Positions 11,799-23,004 are shown, counted from the stretch's first letter. The stretch: DNA of 64,000 bases from Phycomyces nitens (GCA_022702545.1 JAHRBC010000002.1:4278001-4342000), one strand, 5' to 3'. Numbers and translations: made by a program. The notes: generated by a model from the sequence alone, not told the origin.

Positions 11799-12208
11799 TT
11801 TTAAGAAGCTTGAAATAGAGAAAAGAGTAAAGTAATAAAATAATGAGAAATAAAAATGGGATTCTAGTATTGAAACTAATATTTACTAAAATGTCTAATT
11901 AATTACTATATATTTAGAATGTTGATATATAAATAAAGGCTAAAGAAATGAGCTGAGTAACATGTCAGTTTAGCAAGTATGTTTTAGATACATAACTTTT
12001 CTTTTTTAAACGTGTTTTATTTTATTTAGTAATTTGGCTTACACAACCCTTTTATATCAGTAAAAATAATACACAAACCCTTTTATATTGGTAAAAATAA
12101 TTATTTTTACCAATATATTTGGTAAAGTTTCTACTAAATATGGGCTTAATACCTACCATAATAATTAATTAATTTACTAAATTAAGATAATTTCCTTTTT
12201 TACATTTT
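11799..12208. other. Spacer upstream of Harbinger gene
   Basis: AT-rich; no gene. It contains a perfect 34-bp palindrome at 12084-12117, possibly part of the Harbinger terminal region, and at 12205-12208 the ATTT target duplication of solo LTR G copy 1. Confidence 0.6.
12084..12117. repeat. Perfect 34-bp palindrome
   Basis: Each half is TATATTGGTAAAAATAA, and the second half is its exact reverse complement with no spacer. A third, partial copy of TTATAT(C/T)(G/A)GTAAAAATAA lies 30-40 bp to the left. Confidence 0.9.
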
Positions 12209-12296
12209 GTCAGAGTTGACATTGGCAACCGAAATCGGCTCTTGATAGGCAACCAGTAATGGTTGACCTTGTTGGGTAAACGATCAAGACCTTGCC

Positions 12297-12915
12297 TGTT
12301 GTGGGTAGAAATAAACTTGGAAAGATACGAAAGAATTCGTGAGAACTTGTGTAGGGTGTTTATTCCAAAGAAAAAGGTTATGTTTCTACACAGAACTAAC
12401 TACTGATATTTATATGTTTTCTGATTTATAATTCAGTATATGCTTTGGTAATATTTATCACGATGAGTCATCTTCCAGGAGTATTGTCTTTCTGGAAAGA
12501 TCCAGAGAGACCTATTGATATGATACTTCTCCAGTCAGATCAGCCAGAGAGCTTTGGTAAAGAAGAGCATTTATGCTATTGGTAATATTTTAATATTCCG
12601 ACCCAGATACTCGGGTAATGTTTTTAGAATTATTAATTCATTGTAGTTGTAGTCTCTCAATCAAGTATTCATATAATCAACGAAATATGTAGATGGAATA
12701 TGATGATGCCATTAGATAAATATGTGTATATCTGTATATCCCATATTATGGTGATAACAATAATAATAATAAATAATAATCAATTATGTGTATGATGATC
12801 TGTGTATTGGATAATCTCATAAAGCCAGATCCGTTTGACTGGAATAGCTGAGGATATTATTTTATCCTTCAGTCTTACTCTCAGATTCAGCAGTGATCAA
12901 TACTCATTTACAACA
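12297..12915 (-). repeat. 3' LTR of chromovirus A
   Basis: 619 bp, TGTTGTGGG...TTTACAACA on the plus strand. It appears identical to 17979-18597. Confidence 0.93.
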
Positions 12916-13088
12916 TTATCCTCCACCAGATTCAACAATACCTTTTGTTGATTCGGCATAAAACATCTCATTTACTATTTCATGATCTGGCCAATTGCTT
13001 GTTTTATTCAAGTCAATCATGCACATAATTTTTTGTACTTTTTATGGAGATCTACACTGTAAACTCAGCTTCGTGGATTACGTGTTCA
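12916..13088 (-). other. 3' untranslated region of chromovirus A
   Basis: This is noncoding sequence between the gag-pol stop and the 3' LTR, with the presumed polypurine tract at its left end. Confidence 0.6.
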
Positions 13089-16000
13089 TTATTTTTGATT
13101 TTTGATTGCTCTTCTTTTGTGTAATCTTTCTTCTCTACTCAAAGTGGTAGGAAGCGTTCTTTTCTTGTGCTCATCGTTATTGTTACTTTTACCATTTAGT
13201 TTAGAGGTGTGAACTGTTTTCTTATTTGAGGATGCACTCTTGTTAATCAAGTCTTCGGCTCTCTCATTCTCTAAACGTTCCAACTCTCTAACTTTCTTCC
13301 AGTACTTTTGTACGATTGTGGAATCAGTAAAGTCTTCAGCCATTTGCCATGTATTGGCACGTTCGCCATAACCAGCCCATTTGACCAAATATTCCCGTTG
13401 ACCAGCAGTACCACGATGATCTCGAATGTCTTCAACTTCGTAGAGCTCATTCTCAATTGTTGATTCATCAATGGTGACCATCTTGAGTTCGGAGGGTGTA
13501 TAATTTCGGTGTAACAATTCACCTTGCTCATCCTTTAGCTCGTACGATCCTCCTTTATTCTTTCGAACCACTGTATATGGACCTTCATAAATAGGTGCCA
13601 ATTTGTTTGATCGATGTGGTAATCTGACCATTACGTGTGTTCCTTTGGGGATGTCGATTAGGATATTTTTATGATCATATTTCTTTTTCAATTCCTCATT
13701 AATCCTTAACACACGTTCGTTAATGGCAGGGAATATGATATTTTCCATATGATCAATCTGCTTCTCTAGCTCATCAATTGTCATTGTGGCTTTAGGAAGA
13801 GAGTGTTTTCCTTTGTCACTATACTCATCAGGTACATTGACTCTGCGAGCATACATTAATGAAAACGGTGCGCTTAGTGTCTTTTGAGGAATATGTCTAT
13901 TGATGCATAGCTGAACAATCGGCAGATAGTGACACCAGTCATTGCTGTTCGCTCTCATCATTTTACGTACAGTATTCTCTGCAATCTTTACACTAGCTTC
14001 AGCAATACCATTCCCTTGTGGATGATATGCCGTAGAATATCTCCTATCTATCCCAAGCTCTTTAGATAGGCTTGACATCAAAGAGTTTCTGAATTCCAGA
14101 CCATTGTCACTTTGCATTACTTTGGGAAAACCATAATCTCCAAAAATCTTTATCAATGCTTTAGCTATTGTTGTTGAGTTCTTGTTTGGCAGTGGTCTCA
14201 AGATCACATACTTGGAGCATACATCAACCAGAACCAACATGTACGTGTGTCCATCCTCTGATACAGGGAATTCACCGCATAAATCAATTGCAACATGATC
14301 AAATGGTCGGAATGCTACAACATTAGTCAATGGGTGATAGCCTCTCTTGCTAATATTGTGCTTCTGACATTCAGGGCAAGAACGGATAATCTCTTTAGCC
14401 TCTTCATATATATTAGTCCAGTGTAAGCCTTGTGAATGAAGATCATTCACTATAGCTTGACTTCCAAAGTGACCAAACGAATGTGCTTCTTTTAATAAGC
14501 CATTACGCTTTTCTTCAGGAGGTGACATATAGTCAGACGTCTCTGATACATTTTCGACGAGTTGCGTTGCAAGTACATTTAGCACTCTGTCTTTACTATA
14601 TTTTTTCTTTCGAACAATAACTCTACTTTTGGGTTGTAGGTTATCTGTTCTGATTTTTCTCAATCCATCATCCTCCACCAGCTTGTCACTATCCTCTGGA
14701 GGATACAAGCGGCTTAATAAATCAGGTAGCTTATTCAATAAGCCAGGAATATGGACCACCTTAAAATCAAAGTCAAGGAGTGTCTCAATCCAGCCAATCA
14801 TCATTGGATTAGCTATTTTTTGAGTATGGAGATAAATGAGTGCTCGATGATCAGTAAAAATAGTGAACTGTCGGCCCCATAGAAATGGACGGAATTTTTC
14901 AAGCGCCAAAACGACTGCATATAATTCTCTTTTAGTTGTGCTCCATCGTCGTTGCGATGGGCTCAATGAAGTTGATACAAAGCTGATATATTTATCGCGC
15001 CCTTGTTCATCTCGCTGAAACAATAAGCAGGCTGCTCCATAAAGGGATGCATCTGTGGCCACATACATTTCACGTGACATATCTGCGTAATGAAGAATCA
15101 AATCTTTGTGCAATATGTCTTTTAGAGCTTTAAAGCTTTGTGTCTGCTCATCTGTCCATTGATCAGATACATTCTTGGCATGACTTAACCGTGAAATAGG
15201 CTCAGCTACCTTTGAAATCATAGGAATATAATCTCTAAAGTAATTGATCAAACCCATGAATTGCTGAATCTGTTTCGCAGTTCTAGGAATAGGCCATTTG
15301 TCAACATTTGTCAACTTTCGCTTATCAACCTTGGTGCCTGTCTCATTGACGACAAAACCAAGCAATCTCACTGAATGTTGAAACCAGACACATTTTTCTG
15401 AGTTCAGGATCAACTTCGCGGATGACAATTTCTCAATAACTAGTTTGACATCTTTGACATGCTGTTCAAATGTTTCACTGGCAACGATACAATCATCAAC
15501 AAAATTCTGTACACAGTCAATCTTATCAAATAAAGTAGCCATGACATGTTGAAATTGTGAAGTAAGCATCTTTAAGCCAAAACAGCCTTTAATAAAGCTA
15601 TATTGTTGCCCATCTAAATGAGTAAATGTCAATTTATGTACATCCTCGGGTGCAACTTTGAAACGATGATACGCATTGGATAAGTCAAGTGTGGTAAAGA
15701 ATTTCTTTCCACTCAAGTTTTGGAATATTGTTTGGATTTTTGGAATTGGGTAATTGAATGTGGGAGGTAGGATCTGATTCAACAATCTTACGTCCAAACA
15801 CACTCTATGACTAACAATCTCACCAGCTTTGTTTCTCTTTGGAACAAGCAACATTGGACTGTTAAAGGAAGTGTTGGTCTTGGACTTTACAATAGTTCCT
15901 GTCTCAAGCCATTCTTTTACTTGCTTGTCAAGTGTTGGTCTTAGAGCGTGCGGTATGGGATACTGCCGTCTGTAAGCCGTAGCACCTTCCTTAGTGGGTA

Positions 16001-17960
16001 AACGAATAATAGATTCTGATAAAGGACAGTATGACTCAACGGGGATATTCTTATTCTCCTCCAAGGCTTCTTTAATAGAGCTCATAAATTCTGCTCGTTG
16101 CTGTGCTGTGCCAGCCGGCGAATTATCAGGTTCAAACTTTTTCTCTTTATCGATATTCAGGTTTTCATAAATGGCGGCATAGTCTTTTGCATTATCTGAA
16201 TGGACATATTCGCCTTCGATATCATATGCAACATTAATTAATCCAATATTCATTTTTGCCAAGATATCTCTTCCAAGGAGGATATCGAAATTGAAACCCA
16301 TATTAAACTCTAACACCTCTGGTGCATGTTTAAAGGTAATGCCATTTATATATTTAAAATTCAAAGGATCAGTTTTTCCTAATCTCTTTGTACTACTATT
16401 CTTGGACAGAAAGTTAAAGGAACCAATTGAAGCATTTATTTTTGTTATTTGTAAATTGTTATTTAAACATTTCAAATTTATAAAAGTGCGGGAACTGCCT
16501 GTATCGATCATCCCAATGAGCTTCTGGTTCTCTATAATGATTGGAGTTGTAAGATTAAATGCATCATTAGCTTTAATTCTTCTCTCAATTCTGTCAAGTA
16601 GATACTTACATTCAAACGATATCTCTTCCATGTCTTCATCAATCCTGTCCTGGATTGCCTTGAGCGTCTGCTCAGACTTATCCTTCGCGGGAGACTGGGA
16701 TACCATTAGAATCGGCTCATTGTTCTTGCTCTTGCAGACATGACCGTGGTGGTAGTTTTCACCACAACGTCTGCATGGATTGCGACTGTTGAGACTACTG
16801 GCTTTGTTCTTGCAGTTTATCAAGGTAAAACATTTACTAGACTCATGGGTAGGATTCTTCCCATGGTGCGAGCAGAAAAATGTTTTCTCATGCTTTGTAA
16901 TCTTGCTGGTGTGGTGGTGTGGCTTCTTTCTGGGATGGTCCTCATATTTCTTCTCAGGTTGCCCATGGGCACCAGGAATCAAACGGGTTGCCTCAGCATA
17001 GAGCCTATTGTCATCCCCAAGGATGTCTCTGCCAATCTGCGTGATCTGCTCCACAGTCCACTCACGCTTTGCTTCCCCATTGGGAGAGCGAGCCATGGTA
17101 ACTTTTATCAACGTTTGCACTGACAAGGCCAACGAAGCAAGGAAGCGATCAGCGATACGAGGATCATCTTTGTTTAGACCAGCATTGTATACCGCTCGGA
17201 GGAACTTCTTGGAGTAATCACCGATTGACTCAGTGTTCTTCATTACCATTGTAAAGACCTGGTCTGTAAATCGTCGAGACACCAGGCTGGAACCATGTCT
17301 TTCGTTGAAGCACGATTTCGCCGATTTCCAACTGTTACACTTCTTGAGATCCGTCTCTACCCATCCATCATCTGTATGAGGCAAGCAGAGCGGCAGGAAT
17401 TTCATCCAAACTTTTTCGATGTCCAAGGATGAAGACTCGATTACATTCTCAAAGGTACGTAGGAAATGTCCAACTGATTCAAACACCTCTTCACTTGGGA
17501 AGGGCTTTATGATACTAGCAGCCAATTGGAATTTGGGGAGATCTCTTCGGTTGAGAGTCAACCCTCCTCCACAGCCAGCTCTCTCTGTGTTCGCACCAGG
17601 AGAGGCAAGCATCTCACTGCACTTTTCAAGGCTTGCAATAGCCAATCTTGTGCGCTCGATCCTGCGGAGTGCATCATCAGCTGCTTGCTCATTGTTTGCT
17701 ACATGAGCAGCGCTGAAGGCCTCAATGTGATTGCCCAATTCGGCCTTAAGAGCGGCCACACAGGAGGAAGCAGTAGCTGCTTCTCTACCAACAGAAGGGA
17801 AACCAGAACCAGAAACAGAACCAAAACCAGGGGCAGCATCCGGACACAGGACAGGTGCACTCAAGTCAGAGAAAAGTTCATCCGCAGACATGGGGGACAA
17901 GGTAGCCTCCTCAGGAACAGTGGTCAAACCAGCGGGGAACAAGTCAGCAGGAGAGTTCAT
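13089..17960 (-). CDS. Gag-Pol polyprotein with chromodomain, chromovirus A
   Basis: A single 1623-residue frame begins 18 nt inside the 5' LTR. Domains in order: capsid-like Gag; CCHC knuckle CRRCGENYHHGHVC (about 392-405); aspartic protease with DTGSS (about 485); reverse transcriptase with the catalytic pair in FVDD (about 820), instead of the commoner YLDD; RNase H with ATDAS (about 967); integrase with an HHCC finger ending CPEC (about 1195) and DDE residues in DVCSKY, QSDNGLEF and YHPQGNGIAE; and a chromodomain (YLVKWAGYGERANTW, about 1505-1560) that in related elements binds histone marks and steers integration. Gag and Pol share one frame, so no frameshift signal is needed. I see no missing catalytic residue, and the identical LTRs suggest recent mobility. 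Confidence 0.95.
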   Translation of the reverse strand: MNSPADLFPAGLTTVPEEATLSPMSADELFSDLSAPVLCPDAAPGFGSVSGSGFPSVGREAATASSCVAALKAELGNHIEAFSAAHVANNEQAADDALRRIERTRLAIASLEKCSEMLASPGANTERAGCGGGLTLNRRDLPKFQLAASIIKPFPSEEVFESVGHFLRTFENVIESSSLDIEKVWMKFLPLCLPHTDDGWVETDLKKCNSWKSAKSCFNERHGSSLVSRRFTDQVFTMVMKNTESIGDYSKKFLRAVYNAGLNKDDPRIADRFLASLALSVQTLIKVTMARSPNGEAKREWTVEQITQIGRDILGDDNRLYAEATRLIPGAHGQPEKKYEDHPRKKPHHHTSKITKHEKTFFCSHHGKNPTHESSKCFTLINCKNKASSLNSRNPCRRCGENYHHGHVCKSKNNEPILMVSQSPAKDKSEQTLKAIQDRIDEDMEEISFECKYLLDRIERRIKANDAFNLTTPIIIENQKLIGMIDTGSSRTFINLKCLNNNLQITKINASIGSFNFLSKNSSTKRLGKTDPLNFKYINGITFKHAPEVLEFNMGFNFDILLGRDILAKMNIGLINVAYDIEGEYVHSDNAKDYAAIYENLNIDKEKKFEPDNSPAGTAQQRAEFMSSIKEALEENKNIPVESYCPLSESIIRLPTKEGATAYRRQYPIPHALRPTLDKQVKEWLETGTIVKSKTNTSFNSPMLLVPKRNKAGEIVSHRVCLDVRLLNQILPPTFNYPIPKIQTIFQNLSGKKFFTTLDLSNAYHRFKVAPEDVHKLTFTHLDGQQYSFIKGCFGLKMLTSQFQHVMATLFDKIDCVQNFVDDCIVASETFEQHVKDVKLVIEKLSSAKLILNSEKCVWFQHSVRLLGFVVNETGTKVDKRKLTNVDKWPIPRTAKQIQQFMGLINYFRDYIPMISKVAEPISRLSHAKNVSDQWTDEQTQSFKALKDILHKDLILHYADMSREMYVATDASLYGAACLLFQRDEQGRDKYISFVSTSLSPSQRRWSTTKRELYAVVLALEKFRPFLWGRQFTIFTDHRALIYLHTQKIANPMMIGWIETLLDFDFKVVHIPGLLNKLPDLLSRLYPPEDSDKLVEDDGLRKIRTDNLQPKSRVIVRKKKYSKDRVLNVLATQLVENVSETSDYMSPPEEKRNGLLKEAHSFGHFGSQAIVNDLHSQGLHWTNIYEEAKEIIRSCPECQKHNISKRGYHPLTNVVAFRPFDHVAIDLCGEFPVSEDGHTYMLVLVDVCSKYVILRPLPNKNSTTIAKALIKIFGDYGFPKVMQSDNGLEFRNSLMSSLSKELGIDRRYSTAYHPQGNGIAEASVKIAENTVRKMMRANSNDWCHYLPIVQLCINRHIPQKTLSAPFSLMYARRVNVPDEYSDKGKHSLPKATMTIDELEKQIDHMENIIFPAINERVLRINEELKKKYDHKNILIDIPKGTHVMVRLPHRSNKLAPIYEGPYTVVRKNKGGSYELKDEQGELLHRNYTPSELKMVTIDESTIENELYEVEDIRDHRGTAGQREYLVKWAGYGERANTWQMAEDFTDSTIVQKYWKKVRELERLENERAEDLINKSASSNKKTVHTSKLNGKSNNNDEHKKRTLPTTLSREERLHKRRAIKNQK

Positions 17961-17978
17961 TGTAGTTCACGAAAAAAA

Positions 17979-18597
17979 TGTTGTGGGTAGAAATAAACTT
18001 GGAAAGATACGAAAGAATTCGTGAGAACTTGTGTAGGGTGTTTATTCCAAAGAAAAAGGTTATGTTTCTACACAGAACTAACTACTGATATTTATATGTT
18101 TTCTGATTTATAATTCAGTATATGCTTTGGTAATATTTATCACGATGAGTCATCTTCCAGGAGTATTGTCTTTCTGGAAAGATCCAGAGAGACCTATTGA
18201 TATGATACTTCTCCAGTCAGATCAGCCAGAGAGCTTTGGTAAAGAAGAGCATTTATGCTATTGGTAATATTTTAATATTCCGACCCAGATACTCGGGTAA
18301 TGTTTTTAGAATTATTAATTCATTGTAGTTGTAGTCTCTCAATCAAGTATTCATATAATCAACGAAATATGTAGATGGAATATGATGATGCCATTAGATA
18401 AATATGTGTATATCTGTATATCCCATATTATGGTGATAACAATAATAATAATAAATAATAATCAATTATGTGTATGATGATCTGTGTATTGGATAATCTC
18501 ATAAAGCCAGATCCGTTTGACTGGAATAGCTGAGGATATTATTTTATCCTTCAGTCTTACTCTCAGATTCAGCAGTGATCAATACTCATTTACAACA
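17979..18597 (-). repeat. 5' LTR of chromovirus A
   Basis: 619 bp. Transcription is expected leftwards. The right flank repeats the TTGCC duplication and continues into solo LTR G copy 1. Confidence 0.93.
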
Positions 18598-19204
18598 TTG
18601 CCGATTGGTTTCCCTATATATGTTTCTAAATGTCTCAAGTGTCTTAGATTGTGAATATCTCTTAAGTATATTCTACTGGACAATAGCCATCTAAGACATA
18701 TTAACGTAGCTATACATTTAGCCATAAATCTAATTACATTTTGTATAAATAGTAAAAGGATTTGTATCAATAAAAAGCCATCTATCGATTACCAAAAAAC
18801 TATTCTTTGAACTTGACGATCCCCAGTGGTATTGATTCTGCGACTTAGATATCAACTTTTTTACATACTTTTCAAAAGCCTAAGACTTTTGCAAAAATAA
18901 AGCTATCAAAAATCTGAGCCACGCGTTCGATAGCCATGGTAGTTATTAATGTATCCCACGGCTTCATTTTTAATTAAATGGTTTAAAAAAAAGCCTTAGT
19001 GTTTTAAAAATGTCCTGGTATGAGACAATTACATAGCGGAGATCATAATTTTCATGAAATTGAAACAGGCTGAAAGGTTATTGTCGGAAATTTAATTGTT
19101 TTTTTGTAGGATGTCGGAAATTTAAAAAAAATATGAGAGAAAAATGGGTCACGTGTTTGTGACTGTGTATTTAGGTTTTTAAGAAACTGCAAGTTAGTCA
19201 GTCA

Positions 19205-19285
19205 AATGCTTTTTGAGGTTGCTCTGAACGGTTAGAGCATGTGACAGCCAGTACCCGGGCCCCTAGTTCGATTCTGCATGGAATT
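19205..19285 (+). ncRNA. tRNA-like sequence (SINE head or tRNA pseudogene)
   Basis: A GCTCTGAACGGTTAGAGC segment fits an A box with a D-arm, GTTCGATTC about 30 nt downstream fits a B box, and a run of eight or more T follows near 19288. The acceptor and T stems do not pair well, so a functional tRNA is unlikely. A tRNA-derived SINE or pseudogene is the simplest reading. The paralogous flank at 20234-20400 lacks it. Confidence 0.4.
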
Positions 19286-19362
19286 TTTTTTTGTGATAAT
19301 CCTCTGAAAGTAGTATTGTATTTCCTGTTGGCATTCTCCTCCTATTACAATAATTTTCATTT

Positions 19363-19656
19363 TGTCAAGTCTCTACTGCATGCATCTTGCTAATGCTTGA
19401 CTTGGATAAGTTTTGCAATAGATCACCAACAACTAGAAAGTTTAGGATAAATAGGAATATAGAGAGTTGAATGCTTTTTATTATTACAAATTGTTGTAGT
19501 ATTTATATAGATTTTATAAGTGAAACTATCTAAACTAATTACTTTTTACTTAAGACACATTGATTATCTCTTTATGAGAGGCGATGAGAATATGTCTTGG
19601 TTTTACAAAAAGGGAAACCAATCGGTATAACATTGAGAACATATGTTAAAAGCATT
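19363..19656 (-). repeat. Truncated LTR of family C
   Basis: On the minus strand this matches the LTR of Gypsy C (35960-36306) with scattered differences, from its end (TTGACA) inward. The first 45-50 bp of the LTR are missing beyond about 19656. It is an old fragment, older than Gypsy C itself, whose LTRs are identical. Confidence 0.85.
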
Positions 19657-20829
19657 CACAATTAGATATAATGTGCTCGGACTTTTATTTCAACTTTTTC
19701 ACATACTTTTTCAAAAGCCTAAGACTTTTGCAAAAATGAAGTTCTAAAAAATCTGAGCCGCGCGTTTGATAGCCATAGTATCGTTTAATGTATCCCGCGG
19801 CTTTGTTTTCAATTAAAAAGCTTTAACAAAAAGTCTTAGTGTTTTAAAGATTTGCTAGGTACATTCGGACTTTTATTTCAACTTTTTCACGTACTTTTTC
19901 AAAAGCCTAAGACTTTTGCAAAAATGAAGTTATAAAAAATCTGAGCCACGCGTTTGATAGCCATAGTATCATTTAATGTATCCCGTGGCTTCGTTTTCAA
20001 TTAAAAAGCTTTAACAAAAAGTCTTAGTGTTTTAAAGATTTGCAAGGTACATTCGGACTTTTATTTCAACTTTTTCACGTACTTTTTCAAAAGCCTAAGA
20101 CTTTTGCAAAAATGAAGTTCTAAAAAATCTGAGCCGCGCGTTTGATAGCCATAGTATCATTTAATGTATCCCGCGGCTTCGTTTTCAATTAAAAAGCTTT
20201 AACAAAAAGTCTTAGTGTTTTAAAGATTTGCTAGTAAGAGACAATTATATAGCGGAGATCATAATTGTCATGAAGTAGAGGCAGATGGAAGGGCTATTGT
20301 CGGATTTTTAAAAAAGTCGAGAAAAAAGCAAGTCAAATATAGGTGACTTTGTATTTTTGTACCTGATAAACTGCAAATTAATCAAACAAAGGTTTAATAC
20401 ATAAATTCTATACACCTTTAAAGAACTTACAAAAATGTCTCACCCTACTAAGAGATCAAGAGTCGCGAAGAACTTTACTAGAGGAGAATCTCACCAATTC
20501 ATTAGCACCTCAGAGACAGTCAGTGATGACTTGATCAACTTGAATGAGCAAGACAATGACGAAAATACTTTGGAAGACCGAGATATTCAGGGCATTACAG
20601 AAGATATTACTTCGGCTGTATATGCTACTCACTTGTTGAAATGGCATGAAGGAGCTGATAGTTCTCTTCGAGGCTCCTACCAGAAAAACTCGAGAACAAC
20701 AAAATGGAGAAAAAAGAAAGCAGAGAAAGACAAGATGGACTATCAAGGAAGCTATCGTCTCACAGACAAAGGCTTCACAATCCAGAAAAAGCAGAGTCAA
20801 AACAATGACCACTGCAAAAACTGTGGGGT

Positions 20830-21480
20830 AAAACCATGTATATAACCAGAAATAAATAGGGGAAAAGTTTAGGTTTTCAGGGGAGAACAGAATACTACGA
20901 GTATGGGAGTAAGCAAGGTTTCTCCTGGGCTCAAAGTCGAATCTCATACAGGTGCAAAGTTGAAAACTTTTGGGAGAGTAGGGTTCGTTAGCTTTTTCTG
21001 CATATAGATTTTTGGTGTTTACCAGATTTTTGTGCTTAAAACTATGTTTTTAGTGTAATAGATTATGTGTTTATAAATTGAAAAGACGATTACACACAGC
21101 AAATAAAGTTGGGGAGAAGCTGGCTTTCTCCATGGTATCAAGGATATCCTCAAGCAATTAACCAATCATCGAATACTATTACTGTGCAATCAAGCATAGA
21201 ATGATCCCCCCATTGTTTTATACCCCGTACTTATTAGGTTTATGGTTTATATTTGTGTTTATTGGAAAGAATAGAATGGCTCTGTACACAAGCTCTAATA
21301 CTATTACTGTTTATCCTTGCCGCTTCTACCGGCCTACTTGATACTACTTGGATCGGGTGCTTCACTACTGAACAATACCTGAAAATAGGGACCGACGGCG
21401 ATTTGGGTGGTTGCGGCAGTATTCTAATACAATAAAAGTTATATTAGTGACATATATTCAAGAGTGCGGGTGTTGTTCAA
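20830..21480. other. Left terminal arm of element II
   Basis: No gene is seen on the plus strand. The block around 21262-21530 is related to 50055-50320 in element III (shared GAAAGAATAGAATG and TTACATTG(T/C)AAG(G/A)GATGG). The same order in two otherwise diverged elements implies a conserved function of this arm. Confidence 0.5.
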
Positions 21481-23004
21481 GATGCGAGGTATTTTATACT
21501 TACATTGTAAGGGATGGATAAGAACGGACAAAGTGGGGCTGAGTTGTGCAGCATGGCATGGCATCTTGTATGATTAGATTGACTAGAGATGGGGTAAAGT
21601 AAATTAGTATGGGTGAATTGGGTAATAGAATAATCGATTTACATACCAGAAACAGAGTTGACAATTAAGTAGAGGGATGTTACGTGATGACCAACAATAG
21701 ATTCTTATTAAGAGTATAGAACAATATTAGTAAATAGCCAGAATAATATTATGGAAAGAGATAAAGACCAAGAAAAGGCATTACCATTATGATAACCAGT
21801 CGTAGATGATGAAGGGGCCAGATGGGGTGGACAGTGATGGCGGCGGTCTATAGTAGAATAAGAAACGTTAAAGGAGAAAATAGTTTGACACGAAGAGTTT
21901 TTACCAAGCCACCAATGACGATACCATATAATAGACCGTTTGAGTAGAGGAGGTCTATAAGATAAAAAGAGAGAATCAGAATAGTGTTATGGAAAGTATA
22001 AAGACTAAGAGACAGCATTACCGTTATGATAACAGTTGAGGATGATGGGGAAGCCAGATGGGGTGATTGATGGCGGCGGTCTATAGTAGAATAAGAAACG
22101 TTAGAGGATAAAATAGTTTGACACGAAAATATTTTTTACCAAGCCACCAATGACGATACCATATAATAGACCGTTTGAGTAGAGGAGATCTATAATATAA
22201 AAAGAGAGAATCAGAATAGTGTTATGGAAAGTAGAAAGACTAAGAGACAGCATTACCATTATGATAACAGTTGAGGATGATGGGGGAGCCAGATGGGGTG
22301 ATTGATGGCGGCGGTCTATAGTAGAATAAGAAACGTTAAAGGGGAAAATTATTTGACACGATTTTTTACCATGCCACTGATGACCATACCATATAATAGG
22401 CGTGTGAACAGAATATGTCTATAAAATAAAAAGAGAGAATAACAATAATATTATAGAAAAGTATAGACCAAGAAATGGCATTACCATTATGATAACCAGT
22501 TGTAGATGATGGAAGAGACGGACAGGGTGTGATGGGGGTGACCCAAGTAGAATAAACAACGTTAGAGAAAAAAAAAGTTTGACACCAAAAGGTTCTTTTT
22601 TACCATGACACTGATGACGATACCAATATAATAGACTGTGTGAGTGGCGGAAGGCTATAAGATAAAAAGAGAGGATCAGAATAATATTATAAAAAATATA
22701 AAGACCAAAAAAAGATATTACCATTATGATTACAATCGTACATGAAGGAAGAGGTAGATGGGGTGATTGGTGGTGTGGTCTACAATAAAATAAGCAACGT
22801 TAGAATAGAAAATCGTTTGACACAAAAAGATTTTTTTAGCCCAATATTGATGATTGAACCATATAATAAAGCTGTGTGAGTTGAGGAGGTCTATAAAATA
22901 AAAAAAGAGAGTCAGGATAATTTGCGAGATGCTAAAGGCACATTCAACTGACCACAGATTGTTTGGATGAGCAATGCAGGCAGGATGTATTGGAATGAGC
23001 GCAT
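21481..23004 (-). repeat. Array of ~240-bp modules with exon-like blocks, element II left arm
   Basis: About five copies of a 235-240-bp module span roughly 21710-22925. On the minus strand each has a block of about 50 nt (ACCTCCTCTACTCAAACGG...) and one of about 63 nt (ACCGCCGCCATCACTGTCC...), each preceded by a pyrimidine-rich stretch ending TATAG and followed by GTAAAA or GTAATG. A possible first exon with ATG lies at 23004 (reads MRSFQYILPALLIQTIC, signal-peptide-like). Two further splice-bounded blocks lie between 21500 and 21710. Block lengths sum to 113 nt per module, so a frame is not kept through the array; a spliced noncoding RNA or a decayed gene is as likely as a protein. Confidence 0.5.

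Larger units (their letters stand above)
12297..18597 (-). mobile_element. Ty3/Gypsy chromovirus A, apparently intact
   Basis: The element is 6301 bp with two 619-bp LTRs (12297-12915, 17979-18597) that look identical base for base, both TG...CA, flanked by the 5-bp duplication TTGCC (12292-12296, 18598-18602). One uninterrupted 1623-codon gag-pol frame fills the interior. A purine-rich tract on the minus strand (GGTGGAGGATAA) abuts the 3' LTR. Beside the 5' LTR lies a T-run then CGTGAACTACA, not the usual TGG-type primer site. This is the youngest-looking and best-preserved autonomous element in the window. Confidence 0.93.
18853..20232. repeat. Palindromic ~188-bp repeats (one diverged plus three tandem copies)
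   Basis: Copies start near 18853, 19688, 19874 and 20063. In each unit the left half (AAAAGCCTAAGACTTTTGCA, later GAGCCGCG) is followed by an inverted right half (CGCGGCTTCG, later AAAAAGTCTTAGTG), so each single strand could fold into a long hairpin. The flank after the last copy (GAGACAATTATATAGCGGAG, about 20234) also follows the first copy (about 19022), which suggests duplication of the transposon's left arm. Confidence 0.75.
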
